Assembly: GCA_029264225.1 (NCBI GenBank)
Contig: JARICB010000272.1
Coordinates: 1-5,512, forward strand
DNA from: Nocardioides sp.
GTDB taxonomy: Bacteria; Actinomycetota; Actinomycetes; Propionibacteriales; Nocardioidaceae
Length of the DNA stretch: 5,512 bases
Direction: 5' to 3'
Shown: piece after piece, positions 1 through 5,265 of the stretch
Layout of the letters: each line of letters opens with the position of its first letter
How positions within the stretch are numbered: the stretch's first letter is position 1
Notes under the pieces: model-generated
Database searches by the model: none
What the model was told of the DNA's origin: nothing
What the model saw: the letters and a program-made list of their open reading frames with translations, nothing else
Translations under genes and position numbers: made by a program

Positions 1-430
1 AGCGCCGGGGTTCGCGGCGAGCATGGACAAGCCGGTGCGGATCGCGTCAGCGCTCATCCTGGCCGTCCTGGTCATCGCCATCATGCTCGACCAGCGCGCC
101 AACGTGCTCGACTACCTGGCCCAGGTCTGTCTCGCCGCCGGGCTCTTCTGCCTGATCAGCCTCGTGATCGGCTACGTCGTGCCGAAGGCGGCGGGCATCG
201 TGGAGGAGCAGGCCATCGCCTCGTCGTTCGAGATCGGTGTGCACAACGCCACGCTGGCGATCTTCGTCGCGGTCGAGGTGCTCGACAACGTGGAGATCTC
301 CATCCCGGCGGCCGTCTACGGCGTGATCATGTTCCCGATGGCGGCGCTGTGGGGCATGTTCGTCTCCCGCCGGGTCGGCGGATCGAGGCCGGATCAGGCC
401 GGCGTACTGGTCAAGAAGGCACCCAACTGA
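1..430 (+). CDS. Bile acid:sodium symporter (BASS) family protein, C-terminal part, 5' end outside window
   Basis: This is the last 142 residues of an integral membrane transporter. The open frame enters at base 2 with no start in the window; the ATG at 23 is internal, because the preceding codons (APGFAAS) continue a typical BASS sequence. Counting from that internal Met, hydrophobic segments lie at about 7-22, 28-53, 66-87 and 92-114. Between them is an EIGVHN motif (E70, H74, N75), matching the conserved Glu-x3-Gln/His-Asn site that helps bind sodium in structurally studied BASS proteins. A basic tail ends at a TGA at 428-430. BASS proteins use the Na+ gradient to import organic anions such as bile acids, pantoate or keto acids. 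The substrate cannot be inferred here, since actinobacteria do not normally meet bile acids. The 3' end overlaps the convergent rdgB gene. Family call is fairly sure; substrate unknown. Confidence 0.85.
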   Translation, partial: APGFAASMDKPVRIASALILAVLVIAIMLDQRANVLDYLAQVCLAAGLFCLISLVIGYVVPKAAGIVEEQAIASSFEIGVHNATLAIFVAVEVLDNVEISIPAAVYGVIMFPMAALWGMFVSRRVGGSRPDQAGVLVKKAPN

Positions 431-1017
431 GGCGCCAACTCTTGCAAGGCCCGTCCTCGGTGGGAGATCCGGTCCTTCTCGGCCGGTTCCAGCTCGGCGG
501 TGGTCAGGTCCGCCTCCGCGTGCTCCTCGGCCACGAACAGGACGTCGTAGCCGAAGCCCTGGCTGCCACGCGCCGCACCGACGATGTGCCCGTCCATCCG
601 ACCGGTTACGACCAGCTCGCGACCGTCGGGATGAACGAGGGCCACGGCACACTCGAAGTGGGCCCCACGCCGCTCAGCGGGCACGTCGCCCAACTGGTCG
701 AGCAGCAGCGCGTTGTTGCGATCGTCGTCCTTCGGTGGTCCGGACCAGCGCGCAGAGAGCACCCCGGGCATCCCGTTCAGCGCGTCGACGCACAGTCCGC
801 TGTCATCGGCGATCGACACGAGCCCGGTCTCCCGGGCCCCCGCCCTGGCCTTGAGCAACGCGTTGCCGGCGAAGGTGGGCTGGTCCTCGATCGGCTCGTC
901 GTAGGGTGCGCAGGCGTCGAGACCGACCACCTCCAGGCCGGGAACGTGGGCGCCGAGGATGCGCTCGAGCTCAGCGAGCTTCTTGGCGTTGCGTGAGGCC
1001 AGGAAGATCCGGCTCAT
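394..1017 (-). CDS. rdgB: RdgB/HAM1 family non-canonical purine NTP pyrophosphatase (dITP/XTP pyrophosphatase)
   Basis: The 207-residue product hydrolyses dITP, ITP and XTP to the monophosphate plus pyrophosphate, keeping deaminated purines out of DNA and RNA in the cytosol. Length is normal for the family (about 195-210). Family motifs appear in order: SRNAKK (8-13) for substrate phosphates, the FAGNALLKA block (49-57), ADDSGL with catalytic Asp (70-75, D71/D72), the [12 protein letters not shown] segment (82-93), GFGYD (154-158) for the base pocket, and SHRGRAL (185-191). The ATG shares ATGA with the rph stop, and a strong AGGAGG lies 10 nt upstream at 1028-1033, so this start is well supported. 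It is probably cotranscribed with rph, as in mycobacteria (rphA-Rv1341). Its last 37 bp overlap the 3' end of the convergent symporter gene. Function is confident. Confidence 0.96.
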   Translation of the reverse strand: MSRIFLASRNAKKLAELERILGAHVPGLEVVGLDACAPYDEPIEDQPTFAGNALLKARAGARETGLVSIADDSGLCVDALNGMPGVLSARWSGPPKDDDRNNALLLDQLGDVPAERRGAHFECAVALVHPDGRELVVTGRMDGHIVGAARGSQGFGYDVLFVAEEHAEADLTTAELEPAEKDRISHRGRALQELAPQLGAFLTSTPA

Positions 1018-1751
1018 CGCGCCAGCGCCTCCTGCTGCAGCCGGGTCAGGTCGACGCAGCCCTTGGCGGCCAGATCGAGCAGTGCGTCGAGCTCGGCCCG
1101 GTCGAAGGCCGCACCCTCGGCAGTGCCCTGCACCTCGACGAACGAGCCGTCGCCGGTCATCACGACGTTCATGTCGGTCTCGGCCCGCACGTCCTCCTCG
1201 TAGGGCAGGTCGAGGCGGGGTACGCCGTCGATGATGCCGACGCTGACTGCGGCAACCGACCCGGTCAGGGGGTCACCTTTCAGCGCGCCGATCGAACGCA
1301 GGTGCGCGACGGCATCGGCGAGCGCGACGTAGGCCCCCGTGATCGCGGCAGTGCGGGTGCCACCGTCAGCCTGGAGCACGTCGCAGTCGAGCACGATGGT
1401 GTTCTCACCGAGTGCTTCGTAGTCGATGATCGCGCGCAGCGAACGGCCGATCAGCCGGGAGATCTCGTGGGTACGACCGCCGATCCGGCCCTTGACCGAT
1501 TCGCGGTCCGAGCGGGTGTTGGTCGCGGCCGGCAGCATGGCGTATTCCGCCGTGACCCAGCCCAGGCCCGACCCCTTGCGCCAGCGCGGCACTCCCTCGG
1601 AGGCCGACGCGGCGCACAGCACCTTGGTGCCACCGAACTCCACGAGCACCGACCCGGCGGCGTGGTCGAGCCAGTTGCGGGTGATGGTGATCGGACGGAG
1701 CTGGTCGTCGGTGCGGCCGTCGGCGCGGGCAGGGGCGGCGTTGTTGGTCAT
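1014..1751 (-). CDS. rph: Ribonuclease PH
   Basis: This 245-residue enzyme is a phosphorolytic 3'-to-5' exoribonuclease that trims the 3' ends of tRNA precursors, using inorganic phosphate and releasing nucleoside diphosphates; it works as a hexameric ring. The full family pattern is present: RPITITRNW at the N-terminus (19-27), AEYAMLP (68-74), the Arg-rich helix [17 protein letters not shown] (91-107), [14 protein letters not shown] (121-134) with the phosphate-binding GTRT, and [15 protein letters not shown] (185-199) carrying the catalytic Asp pair D187 and D193. VEVQGTAEG (206-213) is also diagnostic. The N-terminus is a few residues longer than in E. coli. The ATG at 1751 has no good Shine-Dalgarno sequence but a TAGGGT hexamer 6 nt before it, suggesting a leaderless message. 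The stop overlaps the rdgB start by ATGA. Confidence 0.97.
   Translation of the reverse strand: MTNNAAPARADGRTDDQLRPITITRNWLDHAAGSVLVEFGGTKVLCAASASEGVPRWRKGSGLGWVTAEYAMLPAATNTRSDRESVKGRIGGRTHEISRLIGRSLRAIIDYEALGENTIVLDCDVLQADGGTRTAAITGAYVALADAVAHLRSIGALKGDPLTGSVAAVSVGIIDGVPRLDLPYEEDVRAETDMNVVMTGDGSFVEVQGTAEGAAFDRAELDALLDLAAKGCVDLTRLQQEALAR
1015..1033 (-). promoter_or_regulatory. Strong ribosome binding site for rdgB, inside rph
   Basis: On the minus strand AGGAGG (plus positions 1028-1033) sits 10 nt before the rdgB ATG at 1017, within the last codons of rph. It fixes the rdgB start and, with the ATGA overlap, points to translational coupling. Confidence 0.8.
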
Positions 1752-1786
1752 GACTCGACCCTAGTGACCCGCACAGCGCGAGACGT
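1752..1786 (-). promoter_or_regulatory. Candidate leaderless promoter of rph-rdgB
   Basis: Reading the minus strand, TAGGGT (plus 1758-1763) ends 6 nt before the rph ATG, so transcription would begin at or next to the ATG. The -35 position, 17 nt further up (1781-1786, ACGTCT), is not a convincing match. An AGGG within the same bases could act as a weak ribosome site instead. The 58-bp gap between the permease stop and rph holds no obvious hairpin terminator, so read-through from the ABC genes is also possible. Inference from pattern only. Confidence 0.5.
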
Positions 1787-1809
1787 CGGCAGGACTCACC
1801 CGGCGCCAG

Positions 1810-2628
1810 CTACTTCAGTTCAGCCCTCTTGACGCGGCGCATGCCGATCACGCCGGGCAGCACCACCCACAGCAACACCGCGACGACGACCTGCATCAGT
1901 GTGGTCGCGGACGTGTCCATCTCAGGGGTCATGTAGGGCGCCATCGCGAAGCCCAGATCCACCCACGGGATGACGTTCTGGGCCCAGTCGAAGAAGGCGT
2001 AGAGCGTGCCGTAGACCATGAAGGGCAGAAGCATCGCGATGATGTAGTAGACGGCGATCGCTGCCGGCGTGCTCAGGAACACCAGCCCGAAGACGAAGGC
2101 CATCACGAAGTAGGCGAGCTGGTTGACGATCAGCCAGGCCAGTTGGCCCACTCCGAGGTTCCAGACCGGGTCATTGCCACTGATCGCCGCTGCCAGCACG
2201 GTGCCGATGGCCCCGAAGCCGATGGCCAGCAGGATCGTCACGATCGCCAGGATCACGACGGTGACGAGCTTGGCTGCGATGACCCGCATCCGGTGCGGCT
2301 CGAGGGTGAAGCTGACCAGTCCGGTGCGTTGGCTCCATTCACTGGTGATGCTGGTGATCGCGAGCACCGGGACCAGCAGCGAAACCGGGGCGATCATGAC
2401 CTGGGAGAGCCCGGTCGACGAGAGCTGGACGTCATCGTTGAGCGCTACGACCAGAAGAGTGATTCCGAGTGCCAGGGCCAGCAAGGCACCGGTCACGATG
2501 AGCAGCCACATGCCGGCACGGGTGTCCCACATCTTGCGGAGCTCGACGCTCACCAAGCGGCCGAAGGGCACCTGTTCGGTGGAGTCGATGTCGATGGTCG
2601 GCTGGTGGTGTGCGGCAACGGCACTCAT
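1810..2628 (-). CDS. ABC-2 type transporter permease subunit
   Basis: The 272-residue membrane protein is the likely channel-forming half of an ABC exporter whose ATPase is encoded just upstream. A cytoplasmic N-terminus of about 38 residues carries an FGRLVSVELRKMWDTRAG stretch, the amphipathic 'elbow' typical of ABC-2 permeases (ELRK then a helix). Six membrane segments can be read at about 40-62, 76-96, 116-148, 161-185, 188-211 and 243-264. Between the second and third is TSEWSQRTGLVSFTLEP (94-111), a cytosolic loop seen throughout actinobacterial ABC-2 permeases (the E-x-R-x-G-T-like coupling region). The basic tail RRVKRAELK ends the protein. The start is set by AAGGAG 7 nt upstream and an ATGA overlap with the ATPase stop. 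Substrate is unknown: drug, lipid, peptide or polysaccharide efflux are all possible. No regulator gene adjoins it. Confidence 0.88.
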   Translation of the reverse strand: MSAVAAHHQPTIDIDSTEQVPFGRLVSVELRKMWDTRAGMWLLIVTGALLALALGITLLVVALNDDVQLSSTGLSQVMIAPVSLLVPVLAITSITSEWSQRTGLVSFTLEPHRMRVIAAKLVTVVILAIVTILLAIGFGAIGTVLAAAISGNDPVWNLGVGQLAWLIVNQLAYFVMAFVFGLVFLSTPAAIAVYYIIAMLLPFMVYGTLYAFFDWAQNVIPWVDLGFAMAPYMTPEMDTSATTLMQVVVAVLLWVVLPGVIGMRRVKRAELK

Positions 2629-3542
2629 GACGCCACTCCTTCGCGGGTCAGGCCCTCGCGCTGGGTGTCAGCGGTGAGCTCGAGGAACAGGTTCTCCAGG
2701 CCGCCCTCGGCGGCACGGAGATCGGTCAGCACGATCCTGGTGTCGGCGGCCACCTGGCCTACCTGGACCGGCTCGGCTTCCACCCTGAGCCCGTCACCGG
2801 CTGTCGACACCTCATGGCCGGCGGCCTCGAGGGCCGTGATCAGCCCCGGCGTGTCCAGTGTCGTGACGTGGGTGGCGCCGCTGCCACGTCCGGCCAACAG
2901 TTCCTGCTTGGTGCCGCTCGCGACGATCTTGCCGTGGCCGATCAGGATCATCTCGTCGGCGACCATCTCGACCTCGTTGAGCAGGTGGCTCGAGAGCAGC
3001 ACCGTGCCGCCGCGATCGGCGTATCCCTTGAGCAGCCCGCGCATCCAGCGGATGCCGGCAGGGTCGAGGCCGTTGGCCGGCTCATCGAGGATCAGCACGG
3101 ACGGAGCCCCGAGCAGGGCGTGGGCGATCCCGAGGCGCTGGCGCATGCCGAGGGAGTAGTTGCGCAGACGACGGCGCGACTCGATGTCGGAGAGGCTGAC
3201 GAGTTCGAGCATCTCATCGACCCGTGAGGTCGGCAGACCCATCAGCTTCGCCCCCAGCGCCAGCACCTCGCGGCCGGTGCGCCCTGCGTGCTGGGCCGAG
3301 GCATCGAGCAGTACGCCGACATGGCGCCCCGGGTTGGGGATGTCGCGGTAGCGGTGTCCCCCGATCGAGACCTCACCGGTCGTGGCCGGCGTCAGTCCCA
3401 CCATTACGCGCATCGTGGTCGTCTTACCAGCGCCGTTCGGGCCCAGGAACCCGGTCACACGGCCGGACTGACAGGTGAAGGAGACATCGTCGACGGCCGT
3501 GAAGTCGCCATACTTCTTGGTCAGGGAATCAACGCGGATCAT
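2625..3542 (-). CDS. ABC transporter ATP-binding protein (ABC-2 / DrrA-like exporter ATPase)
   Basis: This 305-residue cytosolic ATPase would drive the permease encoded next to it. Motifs, numbered from the ATG at 3542: Walker A GPNGAGKT (34-41), signature YSLGMRQ (129-135), Walker B VLILDEP (149-155), D-loop NGLDP (157-161) and H-loop SSHLL (H186). Residues from about 220 to 305 form a C-terminal extension common in ABC-2 exporter ATPases. At the Q-loop place the usual Gln is Asp (GVLLDAS, D80), as I recall being frequent in this actinobacterial subfamily. The frame stays open upstream to 3698, but that part lies over the MBL gene and is low-complexity Arg-rich sequence. The ATG at 3542, which begins MIRVDSLTKKYGD, is the normal family start and is preceded by TAGTGT 5 nt upstream rather than a Shine-Dalgarno sequence. 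Confidence 0.93.
   Translation of the reverse strand: MIRVDSLTKKYGDFTAVDDVSFTCQSGRVTGFLGPNGAGKTTTMRVMVGLTPATTGEVSIGGHRYRDIPNPGRHVGVLLDASAQHAGRTGREVLALGAKLMGLPTSRVDEMLELVSLSDIESRRRLRNYSLGMRQRLGIAHALLGAPSVLILDEPANGLDPAGIRWMRGLLKGYADRGGTVLLSSHLLNEVEMVADEMILIGHGKIVASGTKQELLAGRGSGATHVTTLDTPGLITALEAAGHEVSTAGDGLRVEAEPVQVGQVAADTRIVLTDLRAAEGGLENLFLELTADTQREGLTREGVAS
2626..2641 (-). promoter_or_regulatory. Strong ribosome binding site for the ABC permease, inside the ATPase gene
   Basis: AAGGAG on the minus strand (plus 2636-2641) lies 7 nt before the permease ATG at 2628. It overlaps the end of the ATPase gene and supports coupled, matched production of the two subunits. Confidence 0.8.
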
Positions 3543-3576
3543 GGCGGACACTATGTCTGGCCGGCCAGCGCTAGAC
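3543..3576 (-). promoter_or_regulatory. Candidate leaderless promoter of the ABC exporter pair
   Basis: On the minus strand TAGTGT (plus 3548-3553) ends 5 nt before the ATPase ATG, with no purine-rich ribosome site between. The -35 window 17-18 nt further up (3571-3577) reads GTCTAG/GGTCTA, a poor match, and it overlaps the inverted repeat at 3574-3591. A weak -35 covered by palindromes would suit a regulated promoter. Pattern-based inference. Confidence 0.45.
3557..3568. repeat. 12-bp perfect palindrome in the ABC promoter spacer
   Basis: CTGGCCGGCCAG reads the same on both strands and falls between the candidate -35 and -10 of the ABC genes. Its centre is 20 bp from that of the next palindrome, about two helical turns. 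It could be half of a two-site operator, or a chance feature of GC-rich sequence. Confidence 0.6.
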
Positions 3577-3591
3577 CAACCGGGGTTGGTC
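3574..3591. repeat. 18-bp inverted repeat between MBL gene and ABC ATPase; operator or terminator candidate
   Basis: GACCAACC and GGTTGGTC are perfect 8-bp arms around 2 bp. The repeat begins 14 bp past the MBL stop codon and overlaps the -35 area of the ABC promoter. As RNA it would make a 7-bp stem with a 4-nt loop, but no U-run follows, so it would be an atypical terminator. Its size and place also fit the binding site of a dimeric repressor such as TetR type. The repeat is certain; its role is not. Confidence 0.7.
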
Positions 3592-3598
3592 GACCGCT

Positions 3599-3615
3599 TC
3601 GAGCTCAGAGCTCGA
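3599..3615. repeat. 17-bp inverted repeat across the MBL stop codon
   Basis: TCGAGCTC and GAGCTCGA are perfect 8-bp arms around a single A (3607). It contains the TGA stop of the MBL gene (3605-3607) and codes its last residues (IEL). The one-base spacer is poor for an RNA hairpin unless inner pairs open. The role, if any, is unknown. Confidence 0.6.
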
Positions 3616-4366
3616 TGACCATACCGGCGACTGCCAGATCGAGGTCGCCGTTCCACGTCGTGCGCGCCTCGATGAGGGCCACCTGCTCGTCGTTCCACGG
3701 CGGAACGTGCGTCAGCACCAGCCTCCCGACGCTGGCGGCGGTGGCGATCGTGCCGGCCTCCGAACCGGACAGGTGCATGTCCGGCGGATTGGTGCGACCG
3801 TCGTGGAACGACGCCTCACACAACAGCAGGTCGACATCGAGCGCCAGCTTGATCAGCGAGTCACACATACCGGTGTCTCCGCTGTAGACCAGGGCTCGTT
3901 CACCGACGCCGACCTTCAGGGCGAAGGCATCTCCCGGGTGTTCGACCCGAACGGCTTCGATCAGGAACGGGCCGATACGCACCCACTCCTCGTGCTCGCG
4001 GAAGTCGAACTCCTCGTTCATCCCGGGGTCGAGTGGCAGGTCGTAGGCCCGCGCCATCCGGCCAGCCGTGTCCGGGGGACCCCAGACGGGGAGACGCGGC
4101 TGATGCCCGGTCGGGTGGTACTTGCGCATGACGTAGTAGCCGCACAGGTCCAGGCAGTGATCGGCGTGGAGGTGGCTGAGAAACACAGCGTCGATGGTCA
4201 GCGGGTCGACGTAGCGGTGGAGTTGCCCGAGCGCGCCGCTGCCGAGGTCGAGCAGGATCCGGTAGGTACGTCCGTCCTGCTCTGCCTCCAGCAGGTAGCA
4301 GCTTGCCGCCGACTCGGGGCCCGGGTAGGAGCCCGAGCAGCCGACGATCGTGACTCGAAAACTCAT
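3605..4366 (-). CDS. MBL-fold metallo-hydrolase, Rv1339-like (predicted cyclic nucleotide phosphodiesterase)
   Basis: The 253-residue protein belongs to the RNase Z-like branch of the metallo-beta-lactamase fold. It opens with a beta strand and [15 protein letters not shown] (8-22), then the metal motif HLHADH (H65, H67, D69, H70). Further ligands by position are H143 (VEHPGD), D164 (YSGDTG) and H220 (LTHVPPW), with HLSGSEAG (198-205) typical of the RNase Z-like C-terminus. There is no signal peptide and no flexible exosite arm of tRNase Z, so tRNA 3' processing is unlikely. Its place directly after murI matches M. tuberculosis Rv1339, which has been reported as an atypical class II cAMP phosphodiesterase. 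Assigning that activity here is inference from family and context. The start is fixed by GGAGG 6 nt upstream and an ATGA overlap with murI. Confidence 0.9.
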   Translation of the reverse strand: MSFRVTIVGCSGSYPGPESAASCYLLEAEQDGRTYRILLDLGSGALGQLHRYVDPLTIDAVFLSHLHADHCLDLCGYYVMRKYHPTGHQPRLPVWGPPDTAGRMARAYDLPLDPGMNEEFDFREHEEWVRIGPFLIEAVRVEHPGDAFALKVGVGERALVYSGDTGMCDSLIKLALDVDLLLCEASFHDGRTNPPDMHLSGSEAGTIATAASVGRLVLTHVPPWNDEQVALIEARTTWNGDLDLAVAGMVIEL

Positions 4367-5175
4367 GTCAGGCCTCCGACGAACTGGGAGGCGCTGAGAA
4401 GTTCGGCACCGAGGAACCGGCGGCCGATGGTCTCGAACTCGTCCGGACTTCCCGTGGTGGCGAAACCGTAGGCTGCATCCCCGCTCTCGCGCATCAGATC
4501 GTTATGCACCAGCATCTTGTAGACATCCTTCGCACATTCCTCCGCCGAGCTGACCAGGGTGACGCCGTCACCCATCACCAGCGAGATGACGCCGGTCAAG
4601 AGCGGGTAGTGGGTACATCCGAGCACCAGTGTGTCGACCTCGGCCTCCACCAGCGGCTCGAGATACTCCCGGGCGACCGCGAGCAACTCGGAGCCACCTG
4701 TCACACCCTGCTCGACGAAGTCGACGAAGCGGGGGCAAGCCCGGGTTGTGAGCTCGATCTGCGGCGCGGCAGCGAAGGCGTCGTCATAGGCCAGCGACTC
4801 GGCGGTGGAGCGGGTGCAGATGACGCCGACGCGATTGTTGCCGGTGGCGGCAACGGCGCGCCTGGTGGCCGGCAGGATGACCTCCACCACGGGCACGTCG
4901 TAACGCTCGCGGGCATCACGCAGCATCGCCGCGCTGGCAGAGTTGCAGGCAATGACCAGGGCCTTCACGCCTTCGGCGTAGAGGTGGTCGAGACACTCGA
5001 GGGCATACTCGCGCACCTCGCCGATCGGCGTGGCGCCGTAGGGCTGGCGGGCGGTGTCTCCCAGGTAGCGGATCGACTCGTGCGGCAACTGGTCGATCAC
5101 CGATCGCGCGACGGTGAGTCCCCCGAAGCCGGAATCGAAGATACCGATCGGGAGATCGCAGGACTGTGGGCGCAC
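4363..5175 (-). CDS. murI: Glutamate racemase
   Basis: This 270-residue cytosolic enzyme interconverts L- and D-glutamate without a cofactor and supplies D-Glu for peptidoglycan stem peptides. Motifs in order: [12 protein letters not shown] (11-22, with the D14/S15 substrate contacts), GDTARQPYG (39-47), the first catalytic cysteine in ACNSASA (C77), and the second in GCTHYPLL (C187, next to H189). Length is typical. The start is GTG at 5175, giving [16 protein letters not shown], the usual short lead into the first strand; no in-frame start with a ribosome site is apparent nearby. No Shine-Dalgarno sequence precedes it, but TAGCCT ends 6 nt before the GTG. It heads a two-gene unit with the MBL hydrolase and is divergent from the phosphatase gene. 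Confidence 0.97.
   Translation of the reverse strand: MRPQSCDLPIGIFDSGFGGLTVARSVIDQLPHESIRYLGDTARQPYGATPIGEVREYALECLDHLYAEGVKALVIACNSASAAMLRDARERYDVPVVEVILPATRRAVAATGNNRVGVICTRSTAESLAYDDAFAAAPQIELTTRACPRFVDFVEQGVTGGSELLAVAREYLEPLVEAEVDTLVLGCTHYPLLTGVISLVMGDGVTLVSSAEECAKDVYKMLVHNDLMRESGDAAYGFATTGSPDEFETIGRRFLGAELLSASQFVGGLT
4364..4377 (-). promoter_or_regulatory. Strong ribosome binding site for the MBL hydrolase, inside murI
   Basis: GGAGG on the minus strand (plus 4373-4377) lies 6 nt before the ATG at 4366, within the last codons of murI. It decides the start and suggests coupled translation. Confidence 0.8.
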
Positions 5176-5210
5176 GCGGCAAGGCTAGGCGCTCGCGCCG
5201 CTGGTGACAC
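5176..5210 (-). promoter_or_regulatory. Candidate leaderless promoter of murI
   Basis: On the minus strand GTGTCA (plus 5205-5210; four of six matches to TTGACA) is followed after 17 nt by TAGCCT (5182-5187), which ends 6 nt before the GTG start. The spacer holds a small GGCGC/GCGCC inverted repeat (5188-5199). The arrangement predicts transcription starting at or beside the GTG. Confidence 0.55.
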
Positions 5211-5230
5211 GCGCTGAGAGGGTATGTCCC

Positions 5231-5265
5231 GTCACATCTCGATTCGGCTGACCTACTCTGATGCC
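5231..5265 (+). promoter_or_regulatory. Candidate leaderless promoter of the secreted phosphatase gene
   Basis: GTCACA (5231-5236; four of six matches to TTGACA) is followed after 17 nt by TACTCT (5254-5259), then 6 nt, then the ATG at 5266. No purine-rich ribosome site lies before the ATG. This is the best-formed promoter in the window. Confidence 0.6.

Noticed and set aside
47..996. Long frames opposite the symporter (47-652 minus) and rdgB (349-996 plus)
   Set aside because: Both overlap genes with clear family motifs and show Arg/Gly/Asp-rich shadow composition.
1752..1809. Terminator between the ABC permease and rph
   Set aside because: Only short GGCGCC and GACGTC palindromes are present, with no stem strong enough to support a call.
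906..1832. Plus-strand 308-codon open frame opposite rph and the end of the permease gene
   Set aside because: It is Arg/Gly-rich low-complexity sequence, antisense to well-recognised rph, and arises from high GC in the third codon position.
2143..3159. Plus-strand 338-codon open frame opposite the ABC genes
   Set aside because: Mirrors the codon pattern of the two real ABC genes, has Asp/His/Gln-rich composition and no recognisable domain.
3574..3591. Calling the inverted repeat a standard rho-independent terminator
   Set aside because: No U-run follows on the minus strand and the spacer is short, so only a tentative repeat with alternative roles is reported.
3543..3698. N-terminal extension of the ABC ATPase to an upstream start at 3698
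   Set aside because: The extra 52 residues overlay the MBL gene, are not ATPase-like, and family members begin at MIRVDSL.
3707..4471. Plus-strand 254-codon open frame opposite the MBL gene
   Set aside because: Antisense to a gene with complete metal-site motifs; no motif or ribosome site of its own.
4504..5217. Plus-strand 237-codon open frame opposite murI
   Set aside because: Antisense to murI with both catalytic cysteines; composition typical of a shadow frame.
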